A DNA stretch of 64,000 nt from VRUE01 sp963812335. Lineage in GTDB: Bacteria; Actinomycetota; Thermoleophilia; Solirubrobacterales; 70-9. The stretch covers positions 66,972 to 130,971 of the forward strand of contig CAWEUU010000006.1 of assembly GCA_963812335.1 (NCBI GenBank), read 5' to 3'. Positions 27,401 through 37,515 of the stretch are shown here, in pieces (the first letter of the stretch is position 1; each line of letters starts with the position of its first letter). A model generated the notes under the pieces. The model saw only the letters and a program-made list of their open reading frames with translations. It had not been told where the DNA came from and ran no database searches. Both the position numbers and the translations under genes were made by a program.

Positions 27401-29356
27401 TCAAGCGGCTTCGGGCGTCACCGCGAGGCTTGATTCGGAAGCTGGAGCCTCGCCGAGCGGCATCACGATCAGCTCATCCTCGGGGATCGGCGCCGGGGAA
27501 GCGGGGCGGTGGCCGCGCAGGCGCTCGTGGCTGCAGACGACGTAGCACCACTCCATCAGGCGCATGCGCGAGGCGGGGTCCATTTCCTCGACTGTGGCGC
27601 CGACCAGGTAGCTGCCGCCGGCCTCGCGGCAGGAGCGGATCTCGATCTGGGCGGCGACCTCGTGCGTCTCGCCGTCGGCGTCCTCGAGCTCGAGCAGCAC
27701 GGCGGGGCACTCGCCGACGGTCAGCGGGGCGTCGAGCACGAGGCCGACCCCTGCGGCACTGGCGTCGACCAGGCTGCCGCCGACGTGCCCGCCCTTGGCG
27801 AAGCAGTGCACCGGCGCGGCGCCCTCGAAGCGGTAGACCTGGCGCCGCTGCCGGCGACGGCCTACCGCACGGAGGGTCCGCAGCACGCGGCGCAGCTCGA
27901 TCAGGCCGAGCAACGGGACGACGACCGCGGCGATCCCGGGCATGTCGGGAAGCGGCCCGATCCCGGCGAGGTCGAGCAGGCGCATCGCCGTGCCGCCGGC
28001 GAGCACGACCGCGGCGACGATCACCAGGTGCAGCTTGCGTACCGCCGCGAGGCCGCCGCCGTCGGCGCCCTGCTTCGGCGTCACCTTGAAGGCCGTCCGG
28101 CCGGGGCGGAAGATGCAGCGCAGCGCCCGGGTGTAGATCTCCATCGTCAGCAGCTCGTAGTGGGCGGTCTCGCCGATCTTCATGTAACCGCGGGTCAGCG
28201 CCGAGCCGGCGAGCAGGTTGAGGCTGACCGCGGGCAGCCAGAGGGCGGCGAGCGCGACGACGCTGATCTTCATCGGCAGCGCCCCGGTCCACATCACGAG
28301 GCCCAGCGTGAGCAGCAGCAGCAGGCGCATCGGCGGCGCCAGGTAGGCGGCGAGGCTGACGAAGTAGGAGAGGCGCTGCAGCGGGTGCAGGGTGCGGGCG
28401 CGCAGCGGCGACTCGGGCAGGGTGAAGACGGCGAGGTTGCCCCGCGCCCAGCGGTCGCGCTGCAGCAGGTAGCCGTCGAGGTCGTGTGGGGCGAGGCCCT
28501 GGACGAGAACCTCGTCGTGGTAGCGGCTGGTCCAGCCGTAGCGCTGCATGCGGATCGTCGTGTGGAAGTCCTCGGCGATCGTCTCGGTCGCGACGCCGCC
28601 AATTTCGAGCAGCGGCTCGCGCCGCAGCAACGCCGCCGAGCCGCACCAGTAGGCGGCGCCGTGACGGTCCTTGCCGGGGCAGACGACCCGGTAGAAGAGC
28701 GACTGCTCGTGGCGGCCGACGACGTAGTGCTGGACCGAGTCGTGGTTGAAGAAGTCGTGCGGGCTCTGCACCAGGGCGACCTTCTCGTCGTCGAAGTAGC
28801 CGACCATGGCGTCGAGTGCGTCGGGCATCGGCACGTGGTCGGCGTCGAGCATCAGCACCAGCTCACCTTCGGTGCGAGGCAGGGCGGCGTTGATGTTGCC
28901 GGCCTTTGCGTGCGAGTTATCGGGGCGGGTCAGGTACACGGCGCCGGCGGTCTGGGCCAGTTCCTCCATCTCCGGCCGCCGGCCGTCGTCGAGCAGATAG
29001 GTCGTGTGCGGATAGGTCAGCGCGCGGCAGCCGGCAAGCGTCGCCGCGACGACCTCGAAGGCCTCGTCATAGGTGCAGACGTAGACGTCGACCCTGCGCC
29101 CCGGAGTAGCCGGGGGCCGCGAGGCGGCCGGACGCGACCACGAGTACCAGGCGAGCGTGCCGAGCGCCCAGAGCCCGTAGACCTCGGTGATCAGCAGCAT
29201 CGCGAAGAGGAAGGGGTTGGCGCCTTCGCCGCTCCAGCCGAAGCGCCAGATCAGGTAGCCGACCCCCCAGAGCAGCGCGGTGATCGCGAACAGCCGCAGG
29301 GGAACGGGATGGCGGTCGAAGAACCGTCCGAGCCGGGTTTGCGCGGTTGACTGCAC
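27401..29356 (-). CDS. Cellulose synthase-like family 2 glycosyltransferase with PilZ domain
   Basis: A 651-residue BcsA-like membrane transferase. Two N-terminal helices precede the GT-A domain with YVCTYDE, LLDDG, DADHVP (DxD), the TIAEDFHT (TED-like) motif and LLQRDRWARG (QxxRW), the processive GT2 set. Further helices follow, then a C-terminal PilZ domain (about 505-600) with basic RRRQRRQVYRFEG and DASAAGVGL, the usual c-di-GMP-binding signatures. No bcsB, bcsZ or other partner gene is nearby, so it may make a different beta-glucan. The start is GTG 29356, without a strong ribosome binding site. Confidence 0.87.
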   Translation of the reverse strand: MQSTAQTRLGRFFDRHPVPLRLFAITALLWGVGYLIWRFGWSGEGANPFLFAMLLITEVYGLWALGTLAWYSWSRPAASRPPATPGRRVDVYVCTYDEAFEVVAATLAGCRALTYPHTTYLLDDGRRPEMEELAQTAGAVYLTRPDNSHAKAGNINAALPRTEGELVLMLDADHVPMPDALDAMVGYFDDEKVALVQSPHDFFNHDSVQHYVVGRHEQSLFYRVVCPGKDRHGAAYWCGSAALLRREPLLEIGGVATETIAEDFHTTIRMQRYGWTSRYHDEVLVQGLAPHDLDGYLLQRDRWARGNLAVFTLPESPLRARTLHPLQRLSYFVSLAAYLAPPMRLLLLLTLGLVMWTGALPMKISVVALAALWLPAVSLNLLAGSALTRGYMKIGETAHYELLTMEIYTRALRCIFRPGRTAFKVTPKQGADGGGLAAVRKLHLVIVAAVVLAGGTAMRLLDLAGIGPLPDMPGIAAVVVPLLGLIELRRVLRTLRAVGRRRQRRQVYRFEGAAPVHCFAKGGHVGGSLVDASAAGVGLVLDAPLTVGECPAVLLELEDADGETHEVAAQIEIRSCREAGGSYLVGATVEEMDPASRMRLMEWCYVVCSHERLRGHRPASPAPIPEDELIVMPLGEAPASESSLAVTPEAA

Positions 29357-29473
29357 GGAGCGTGCATCGGCGGTGGGGCGGCGGGGCTTGAGCGCTGGAA
29401 TAGGCGACGTTTACGCCGGGGTCGCCGCGCGTCCCGCCGCTACGTAGAATCACTCGCCGGACCGAAGTTCCCC

Positions 29474-29562
29474 GGAGGGGTGCCGGAGTGGTTGAACGGG
29501 GCGGTCTCGAAAACCGTTGTGCGGCGCAAGCCGTACCGTGGGTTCGAATCCCACCCCCTCCG
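29474..29562 (+). tRNA. tRNA-Ser(CGA), intact copy
   Basis: An 89-nt class II tRNA with acceptor GGAGGGG/CCCCTCC plus G, D arm with AGTGGTTGAACGG, a fully paired anticodon stem CGGT-CTCGAAA-ACCG with anticodon CGA, and a long variable arm. It is the first of three direct copies (38539, 41058) and the only one without a visible defect. It is probably the original attachment site of the islands that follow. Confidence 0.96.
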
Positions 29563-29627
29563 CTTATAGAGCCAGATTCCGCATGGGAGCTGAGAATGCG
29601 GCCACTTGCTCCGGCGTGGGGCGGGGG

Positions 29628-29700
29628 TCAGACGAAGTCAACGAAAGTCAGCGAAGCGCTGTTTTTCTCGTCTCTCGTTCCCCCGACGTTCCCCCGAGAG
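29628..29700 (-). pseudogene. Possible recombinase C-terminal tail next to tRNA-Ser
   Basis: On the minus strand a short frame reads SRGNVGGTRDEKNSASLTF then VDFV and stop. Gly-Asn repeats of this kind are found at the ends of many actinobacterial tyrosine recombinases. Similar GTTCCCC repeats recur beside the other two tRNA-Ser copies (38453-38509, about 40990-41023). The rest of 29563-29778 has no gene. The recombinase identity is a weak inference from a very short segment; the repeat itself is directly visible. Confidence 0.3.
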
Positions 29701-29778
29701 CTTCGCCACGGACTCCGTTTTGAGGGCCTCTACGCCAGGCTGAAGCGGCACCGTGGGCGCGCCGCTTACTCTGACGGC

Positions 29779-30934
29779 ATGCTTCAGCGCGAGGATCGGA
29801 TCTCACTGTCGCTCGGGGGTCAACCGCCGCCGATATGGGCTGGTCTCCTTACGACTCTTGTTGCTGTGGCGGTCGGGACGTTGCTCGTCTACCCACTCAA
29901 ATCGGTGGCGCCGGTCGTCTCGCTCGGAGTCGTCTACCTGCCGGCGATCCTGCTGATCTCGATTCTCTGGGGATGGCGCTTGGGCCTGTTGGCTTCGGTC
30001 GCCAGCGCCATCGCCTTCAACTTCTTCCAGATACCGCCGCTGTACCGCTTTACGATCGCCGAGGAGCAGAACTGGGTTGCCCTCGCCGCCTTCGCGATGG
30101 CGGCGATCATCAGCAGCGCCGTGGCTGAGCTCGCGCGGGCCGGCGCCGTCGAGGCTGAGCATCGTCGTGAGGAGGCCGCCTGCGCGCTATCGGAGTTGGA
30201 GACCCGCACGCGCGAGCGCGACCGCATGCAGGCCGAGGCGATCGAGGCCGAGGCGCTGCGCCGCAGCGACGAGCTGAAGACCGCGCTGTTGCGGGCGATC
30301 TCCCACGACCTGCGCACGCCGCTCACCTCGATCATCGCCGGCGGCTCGGCGCTCGGCTCCCGCACTTTGACGGCCGAGGAGCGCGCCGAGCTGAGCGAGG
30401 CGATCGTCGCAGAGGGCACCCGCCTTTCGCGCCTGGTCGAGAACCTGCTCGACATGTCGCGGCTTGAGGCGGGCAAGGCCGATCCGCACCGAGAGCCAAT
30501 CGACCTCGGCGAGGTGCTGAACGCCGCGAAGGCCGGCGCGAGCGACCCCGAATCGATCCGGCTTGCGCTCGACTCCGACCTACCGCTCGTGGAGGCCGAC
30601 GCGGCCCAGCTTGAGCGCGCCTTCGCCAACCTGATCGAGAACGCCGCCCGCTACAGCGGCGGCGGACCCGTCTCGGTGGTGTCGAGGTCGGTCGGCGGCA
30701 ATATCGTCGTCCGCGTCGTCGACCAGGGCCCCGGCATACCCGAGAGCGAGTGGAAGCGGATCTTCGAGCCATTCCAGCATGGTCAAGCCGCCAATACCGG
30801 GCTCGGGGCTCGGGCTGGCGATCGCCAATGGCTTCGTCGAGGCAAACGGGGGGCGGATCGCGCTCGAGTCGCTGCCGGGACAGGGCACGAGCTTCGTGGT
30901 CACCCTGCCGCAGCGTGCGGAGCGTACGACGTGA
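29779..30934 (+). CDS. KdpD C-terminal half: membrane sensor histidine kinase (frameshift near 30812)
   Basis: About 385 residues. Four membrane helices (residues about 17-110, a DUF4118 domain as in KdpD) are followed by a coiled segment, the phosphoacceptor HisKA box (RAISHDLRTPLTSI) and HATPase boxes N (NLIENAARYS), G1 (DQGPGIPESEW) and G2 (TGLGLGLAIANGF). An extra G in the G2 box near 30812 shifts the frame; correcting it carries the protein to TGA 30932-30934. The KdpD sensor and Usp domains are absent and are encoded instead at 36363. The stop overlaps the regulator start (GTGA). The frameshift is likely a consensus error. Confidence 0.8.
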
Positions 30935-31615
30935 ACGAGGCGACGCGGGTCCTCGTCTGCGACGACGAGCCGCAGATTCTGCGCGCCCTGCGGGTGATCC
31001 TCCGCGACGCGGGCTATGAGGCGGTGACGGCTTCAACCGGCGAGGAGGCGCTCGACCGCGCCGCCGTGAAGCCCCCGGCGGCGGCGATCCTCGACCTGAT
31101 GCTCCCCGACCTCGACGGTGTTGAAGTGACCAAGCGCCTGCGCGAGTGGAGCGAGATGCCGATCATCGTCCTCTCCGCGGTCGGTGAGGAGGGGACGAAG
31201 GTGCGGGCGCTGGCCGCAGGCGCCGACGACTACGTGACCAAGCCGTTCGGCCCGCCGGAGCTGGTCGCGCGACTGGAGGCGGTACTGCGTCGGGCCAGGC
31301 CAGAGGAGGCGGAACCGACGATCTCGGCGGAGGGCCTGGAGATCGACCTCGCGGCGCGCGCGGTGCGCCGCGATGGCGAGGACGGTCCACCTGACCCCGA
31401 CCGAGTTCGAGCTGCTGCGGACGCTCGCGCAGAGCCGCGGACGGCTGATGACCCACCGCGCACTGCTGGTCGAGGTTTGGGGGCCGGGGTACTCCGAGGA
31501 CTTCCAGGTTCTGCGCGCCCACATCGCCAACCTGCGGCGCAAGATCGAGCCGCCGCCGACGGCCCCCGCTACATCCGCACCGATCCCGGAGTCGGATACC
31601 GCTTCGCCGCGCTAG
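30931..31615 (+). CDS. kdpE: KdpE-like OmpR-family response regulator (two frameshifts)
   Basis: About 228 residues. The receiver domain has the acidic pair CDDEP, phosphoacceptor Asp in AILDLMLPDLDG and Lys in YVTKPFGPPELV. The OmpR winged helix reads HLTPTEFELLRTLAQSRGRL, LLVEVWGPGYSED and HIANLRRKIEP, then DGPRYIRTDPGVGYRF. Single-base length changes near 31382 and 31560 break the frame. It starts on GTG 30931 coupled to the kinase. The exact end is unclear; a TAG at 31613-31615 directly precedes an inverted repeat. It would activate the kdp structural genes on low potassium or turgor. Confidence 0.82.
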
Positions 31616-31651
31616 GGCGACCTTCACGAAACCTGTATACGGAAGGTCGCC
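31616..31651. promoter_or_regulatory. Inverted repeat upstream of kdpF
   Basis: GGCGACCTTC at 31616-31625 and GAAGGTCGCC at 31642-31651 are exact 10-bp inverted repeats with a 16-base spacer containing TGTATAC. It begins right after a stop codon and ends 43 bp before kdpF. It could be the operator of the response regulator for the structural genes, or a terminator-like hairpin attenuating read-through; no T-run follows. Function is inferred from position only. Confidence 0.55.
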
Positions 31652-31694
31652 TCGGTTCATGCGGCCTTGACGCGCCCCGACGGATGATCGGCGC

Positions 31695-31775
31695 GTGGAC
31701 ATCGTGGCCGTCGCAATCGCCCTCGCCGCCTTCGCGCTCGTCTACGCGCTGATCGGAGCGCTCGACCGCGTATGA
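31695..31775 (+). CDS. kdpF: Potassium-transporting ATPase subunit KdpF
   Basis: A 26-residue single-helix peptide, VDIVAVAIALAAFALVYALI followed by GALDRV, matching the size (E. coli 29 aa) and Y-x-L-I-x-A-x-x-R/P C-terminal pattern of KdpF, which stabilises the Kdp complex. It starts at GTG 31695, and its stop TGA overlaps the kdpA ATG at 31772. Position directly before kdpA confirms the call. Confidence 0.8.
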   Translation: MDIVAVAIALAAFALVYALIGALDRV

Positions 31776-33619
31776 GCGCCGCCGAGCTCGCGGCTGTCGT
31801 CTCGGTCGCTCTCCGCTACCTCGTCTACGCGCTCTGCGGGGCGAGCGCTGTGACCGCGCAGGGCTGGTTGCAGATCGCGTCTACCTCGCGTTCTGGCGGC
31901 GCTGACCCCTCTGCTCGGCGCCTATATGGCCCGCGTCTACACGGGACAGCGCGTCTTCCTCTCGCCTGTACTGGCGCCGGTGGAGCGACTCGCCTACCGG
32001 GCGATCGGCGTCGATCCCGCGCGCCGAGCAGGACTGGCGGGCCTACGCGCGCACGGTGGTCGTCTTCAGCGCGCTCTTCTGGCTGGCCTCTACGCGATCC
32101 TGCGCACCCAGGGCATCCAGCCGTTCAACCCAGAGGGCTTCGGCTCCGGGCCCTGGGAGCTCAGCTTCAACACCGCCTCCTCGTTCGTCACCAACACGAA
32201 CTGGCAGTTCTACGGCGGCGAAGCGACGCCTCTCCTACTTCTCCCAGATGGCCGGCCTCGCGGTGCAGAACTTCGTCTCGGCCGCGGTCGGGATGGCGGT
32301 CCTCGCCGCCGTGATCCGCGGCTTCGCCAGCCGCGGCAGCGGCCGAGCTCGGCAACTTCTGGGCGCGACCTCGATCCGCACCCTGCTCTACATCCTCCTG
32401 CCGCTCTCGCTTCTCGGCGCGCTACTCCTCGTCTCCCAGGGCGTCGTCCAGACCCTCTCCGGCTACCTCACCTACTCCACGCTGGCAGGGGGCCGAGCAG
32501 ACGCTGGCGCTCGGCCCGGCCGCCTCGCAGGTCGCGATCAAGCAGCTCGGCACCAACGGCGGCGGCTTCTTCAGCGTCAACAGCGCGATGCCGTTCGAGA
32601 ACCCGACCGCGCTCTCGAACTTCGTCGAGGTCGCTGTTCATCCTGCTGATCCCGGCCGCCGCTTACCGCCACCTTTGGCCGCATGGTCGGCAACCGCCGC
32701 CAGGGCTGGGCGCTGTTCGCGGCGATGGCGGCGATGTTGGTCGGCGGCGATCGCCGTCAGCTACGGCGCCGAGCAGAACGGCACGCCTGCTCAGCAGGCG
32801 GCCGGGATCGAGACCGCGCGCTGCCGACGGCACGAGCGGCGGCAACCTGCGAGGGCAAGGAGCAGCGCTTCGGGATCGCCGCCAGCGCCGAGTGGGCGAC
32901 GGCGACGACCGCCGCCTCCAACGGCTCGGTCAACTCCGCCCACGACGCCTACACCGGCGCTCGGCGGCGCGGTGCTGATGGTGAACATGCTGAGCGGCGA
33001 GGTGATCTTCGGCGGCGTCGGCTCGGGCCTCTACGGGATGCTGCTCTTCGTCCTGCTCGCGGTCTTCATCGCCGGGCTGATGGTCGGCCGCACGCCCGAG
33101 TACCTGGGCAAGAAGATCGAGGCGCGGGAGATGAAGCTGGTCCTGATCGGGGTGCTCGTACCCGCTGCTGGCCGTGCTCGTCGCTGACGCGCCGTCGCGA
33201 TCGCGACGGACGTCCGGCAAGCGCCTCGATCTTCAACGCCGGTCCGCAGGGCTTCTCGGAGACGCTCTACGCCTACGCATCGCAGGGCAACAACAACGGC
33301 TCGGCCTTCGCCGGCTACACCGGCTTCGTCAGCCGAACGCCCCGGAACGTCGGCGCTACGGGATCACCTTCGCCGACATGTCGGCGGGCTCGCGATGATC
33401 GGTCGGCCGCTTCGTGCCGATGCTCGCCGCCCTGGCCGTCGCCGGGTCGCTGGCCGACCAAGCGCGTCGCGCCGCTCGGCGCCGGCACCTTCCGCACCGA
33501 CACGCCGACCTTCGTCTTCCTGCTCGTCTTCGTCGTCGCTGATCGTCGCCGCGCTCACCTTCTTCCCCGCCCTGCTGCTCGGCCCGGTCGTCCAGGCCTT
33601 CACCGACCAGCTCTTCTGA
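31772..33619 (+). CDS. kdpA: Potassium-transporting ATPase subunit KdpA (multiple frameshifts)
   Basis: The potassium-translocating membrane subunit of the KdpFABC pump. Reading across frames gives the family sequence throughout, including SFVTNTNWQFYGGE, TLSYFSQMAGLAVQNFVSAA, the selectivity-filter-like GTNGGGFFSVNSAMPFENPT, EVIFGGVGSGLYGMLLF and NNNGSAFAGYTG. At least a dozen single-base gains or losses, nearly all in G or C runs, break the frame (for example near 31884, 31904, 32023, 32228, 32343, 32488, 32632, 32670, 32744). There are no substitutions to stop codons independent of the shifts, so the gene is probably intact in the organism. It overlaps kdpC by 1 bp (TGATG). Confidence 0.88.
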
Positions 33620-34235
33620 TGGCGCTGCGGCAGCGACATCACTCAGCTCGGCCGCTCGCGGTCCTGGTCCTCACGCTCGTGCTCGGCCTCGCGCTACCCG
33701 CTGGTGACGACCGGCGTCGCCCAGGCTGCTCTTCCCCGGCAAGGCCGACGGCAGCCGCGATCGAGCGTCGACGGGAAGACGTCGTCGGCTCGAAGCCTGA
33801 TCGGCGCAGGAGCTTCTCGCGGGATGCCTCGCTACTTCCAGCCGCCGCCCCTCGGTCACCGGATACGACGCCGCCGCCACCTGCTTCAACAACCTCGGCC
33901 CCAACAGCGCGCGAGCTGTGCCGACATGCTTCGCGCGCGCAACCTCGCGCGCCTACCTGCGGCGCGAGCGCCCCTACGACCCGGGCCTGACCGCGCGCCG
34001 AGGTCCCAGTTGACGCCGTGACCGACCTCGGCCTCCGGCGTCGACCCGCACATCTCGCCGGCCAACGCCGCGCATCCAGGCGCGCCGGATCGCCGCCGTT
34101 CGCGGGCTGCCGCTGCGACCGGGTGCTCGACCTGATCGACGACACACCGACGGGCGCGGCCTCGGCCTCCTCGGCGAGCCCGGCGTGAACGTTCTGGAGC
34201 TGAACCTGGCGCTCGACGCGGAGACCGCGAGATGA
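33619..34235 (+). CDS. kdpC: Potassium-transporting ATPase subunit KdpC (frameshifted), placed before kdpB
   Basis: About 205 residues when frames are joined: one N-terminal helix (RPLAVLVLTLVLGL), then the KdpC motifs SVTGYDAAATCFNNLGPNS, PADAVTTSASGVDPHISPANA and GEPGVNVLELNLALD. KdpC is the single-span subunit that assists ATP binding by KdpB. It starts at ATG 33619 overlapping the kdpA stop and ends at TGA 34233-34235 overlapping the kdpB ATG. The position before kdpB differs from the usual A-B-C order. Confidence 0.82.
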
Positions 34236-36326
34236 CCCGACGCACGCCGCTTCGCAACGAGCCGCGCTCGCTGTTCGACCGCGGCGATCCTGGCCCGCGC
34301 GGCGGCTCGACTCGCTGCGCAAGCTCGACCCGCGCCACCAGCTCGCACAACCCGGTGATGTTCGTGGTCGAGGTCGGGCCGCGATCACGACGATCGCCTG
34401 GCTGATCCAGGCCTTCGGCGGCGCGCCGCTCGGCGGCGGCGACGAGCCGGCCTGGTTCACCTTCGCGGTCGCGCGCCTGGCTCTGGCTCACGGTCGTCTT
34501 CGCCAACTTCGCCGAGGCGCTGGCCGAGGGCCGCGGCAAGGCGCAGGCCGACGCGCTGCGCTCGATGCGGACCGAGACCGTGGCCCGCCTGCGCGACGGC
34601 GGCGAGAGGCCCGCCTCCGAGCTGCGCCGCGGCGACGTCGTCGTCGTCGAGGCGGGCGAGACGATCCCCGGCGACGGCACCGTGATCGAGGGGATCGCCT
34701 CGGTCGACGAGTCGGCGATCACCGGCGAGTCGGCGCCGGTGGTGCGCGAGTCCGGCGGCGACCGCAGCGCCGTCACCGGCGGCACCCGGGTGCTCTCCGA
34801 CCGGATCGTGGTCGAGATCACCCAGGAGCCCGGGCAGAGCTTCCTCGACCGGATGATCGACCTGGTCGAGGGCGCCGAGCGGCGCAAGACGCCGAACGAG
34901 ATCGCCCTCAACATCCTGCTCGCCGGGCTGACGCTCGTCTTCCTCGCCGTCGTCGTCATCGCTGCGCCCGTTCGCCGAGTTCGCCGGCACCGACGCCTCG
35001 ATCGTCGATCCTGGTGGCGCTGCTGGTCGCGCTGATCCCGACCACGATCGGCGCCCTGCTCTCGGCGATCGGGATCGCCGGCATGGACCGGCTGGTGCGC
35101 CACAACGTGCTCGCCCTCTCCGGCCGCGCGGTCGAGGCCTCCGGCGACGTCGACGTGCTGCTGCTCGACAAGACCGGCACGATCACGCTCGGCAACCGCG
35201 AGGCGACCGCAGTTCATCCCGATGCCGGGGATCGAGGAGACCGAGCTGGCCGAGGCGGCGCAGCTCTCCTCGCTCGCCGACGAGACGCCCGAGGGGCGCT
35301 CGATCGTCGTGCTCGCGAAGGAGCTACGGCATCCGCGAGCGCGAGCTGGCGATCGCACGAGGCGCAGCTTCGTCCCCTTCACGGCCGAGACCCGGATGAG
35401 CGGCGTCGACGTCAACGGCAACCAGCTACCGCAAGGGCGCCGGCGACGCGATCGTCGCGCTACGTCGAAGAGCAGGGCGGCCGGCCGCCCGGCCGAGCTT
35501 GCAGGGCGAGCTCGACCGGATCGGCCGCGAGGGCGGCACGCCGCTGGCCGTCTGCCGCGACAACCAGGTGCTCGGCGTCGTCTACCTGAAGGACATCGTC
35601 AAGGAGGGGATGCGCGCCCGCTTCGAGCAGCTGCGCGCGGATGGGGATCAGCGACGGTGATGGTGACCGGCGACAACCGGCTGACGGCGGCGAAGATCGC
35701 CGAGGAGGCCGGGCGTCGACGACTTCCTGCCCGAAGCGACCCCGGAGCAGAAGCTGGAGCTGATCCGCGCCCACAGGCCGAAGGGCGGCTGGTGGCGATG
35801 GCCGGCGACGGCACCAACGACGCCCCGGCGCTGGCGCAGGCGGACGTCGGCGTGGCGATGAACACCGGCACCCAGGCGGCGCGCGAGGCGGGCAACATGG
35901 TCGACCTCGACTCCAACCCGACGAAGCTGATCGAGATCGTCGAGATCGGCAAGCAGCTCCTGATCACCCGCGGCGCCCTGACCACGTTCTCGATCGCCAA
36001 CGACGTCGCCAAGTACTTCGCGATCCTGCCGGCGATCTTCGCCTACACCTACGCCGCCGCCGGCGAGCCGAGCGCGGCCCGCTCGACGCGCTCAACCTGA
36101 TGGACCTGGGCACGCCGCACTCGGCGATCCTCTCGGCGATCGTCTTCAACGCGCTGGTCATCCCGCTGCTGGTGCCGCTCGCCCTGCGCGGCGTCCGCTA
36201 CCGGCCGATCGGGGCGACGGCGCTGCTGCGCCGCAACATGCTGATCTACGGCTCGGCGGGCTGATCGCGCCCTTCGTCGGGATCAAGCTGATCGACCTGG
36301 TGATCCACAGCCTGCTGGGGGCCTGA
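34232..36326 (+). CDS. kdpB: Potassium-transporting P-type ATPase subunit KdpB (frameshifted)
   Basis: The catalytic P-type ATPase subunit, about 690 residues. Visible are the actuator TGES motif (DESAITGESAPVV), the phosphorylation motif LLLDKTGTITLGNR, VMVTGDNRLTAAKIAEEAG and the hinge MAGDGTNDAPALAQADVGVAMNTGTQAAREAGNMVDLDSNPTKL (in pieces), plus several membrane helices. The central stretch 34560-34960 reads in one frame; elsewhere G/C-run indels interrupt it (for example near 34970, 35010, 35212, 35330, 35425, 35645). It starts at ATG 34232 and ends at TGA 36324-36326. Confidence 0.9.
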
Positions 36327-36362
36327 GATGGCGCCGCACAGCCCGCGGCGGACAATGACGGC

Positions 36363-37515
36363 GTGCGAAGCGCGCGCGCGGACGCCTCAAGGTCTTCATC
36401 GGCATGGCCGCCGGGGTCGGCAAGACCTACCGGATGCTGCAGGAGGGCCGACGCCGAGCGCGACGCCGGCCGCGACGTGGTGATCGGCTACATGGAGCCG
36501 CACGACCGCCCCGAGACCTCGGCGCTCAGGCCGAGGGCCTGGAGGAGGTGCCGCGGCGCCGCGTCAGCTACCGCGAGCCGAGCTGGAGGAGATGGACCTG
36601 CCGGCACTGCTCGAGCGCGCGCCCGAGCTGGCGCTGATCGACGAGCTCGCCCACACCAACGCGCCCGGCCTCGAGCACCGCAAGCGCTACGAGGACGTGG
36701 CCGACGTGCTCGCCGCCGGGCATCGACGTCTTCTCGACGGTCAACGTCCAGCACCTGGAGTCGCTCAAGGACCAGGTCACCGAGCTGACCGGGACCTAGG
36801 TGCGCGAGACCTTCCCCGACGCGGTGCTCGGCCGAGGCCGACGAGGTCGTGCTGGTCGACCTCACCCCCGAGGCGCTGATCGAGCGCCTGCGGGCCGGCA
36901 AGGTCTACCCCGGCGAGCAGATCGAGGCGGCGCTCGCACAACTTCTTCACGGTCGAGAACCTGCTGGCGCTGCGCGAGGTGGCGCTGCGCCAGGTCGCCG
37001 CAGGAGGTCGAAGCGAAGCGGCTCGTGGTCGAGGAGCCGCTCGGCACGCGCGGAGGAGCGGCATCGCCGCCGAGGTGCCGCAGGCGGTCGGCGAGCGGCT
37101 GCTGGCGCTGGTGCGCCCGCAGCCCTCCTCGCAGCGGCTCGTGCGCCGCGCCTGGCGCTCCGCGCAGCGGCTCGGCGCGACGCTCGACCTGCTCTGGGTG
37201 AAGCCGCCGCGGCAGGCGATCGAGGGCGAGGTGGAGCGCCAGGTGACGGCACTGCGCCACCTCGCCTCGGTGCTCGGCGCGACGCTTCCTGATCGAGGAG
37301 AGCGAGGACGTGGTGCGCGGCGCGGCGCGGGTCGTCCGCGAGCGCTCGACCACCTACATCATGGTCGGCGAGTCGCTGCCGCGCCGCGGCTTCGCGCGGC
37401 TGCGCGAACCGCTGCCCGCAGCGGCTGATGCACGGCGACCCCGCCGGGCGTCGACGTGCGGATCGTCGCCCACCGGGGCGTCAAGGACGGAGAACGGAGC
37501 GTCGAGCGCGCCTGA
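36363..37515 (+). CDS. KdpD N-terminal half: KdpD sensor domain plus Usp domain (frameshifted)
   Basis: About 380 residues. The N-terminus has the KdpD P-loop (FIGMAAGVGKTYRML) and the family signatures VVIGYMEPHDRPET, ALIDELAHTNAPG, RKRYEDVADVLAAGIDVFSTVNVQHLESL and VVLVDLTPEALIERLRAGKVY. A Usp-like domain follows (about 240-370, RLVRRAWRSAQRLGATLDLLW...STTYIMVGES). There is no kinase domain: the kinase half is at 29779. Frame breaks lie near 36380, 36450, 36585, 36719, 36830, 36940 and beyond. GTG 36363 is a guess; ATG 36328 is possible. Confidence 0.78.

Noticed and set aside
29488..31752. Single long frame joining tRNA sequence, sensor kinase and response regulator
   Set aside because: It starts inside tRNA-Ser and crosses from kinase to regulator only because of an extra base at about 30812. 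The kinase stop and regulator GTG overlap at 30931-30934 show two genes.
31772..36326. The kdp genes as true pseudogenes or as users of programmed frameshifting
   Set aside because: Too many shifts, spread irregularly at G/C runs with family residues intact on both sides. Slippery-site signals are lacking. Consensus error is simpler.
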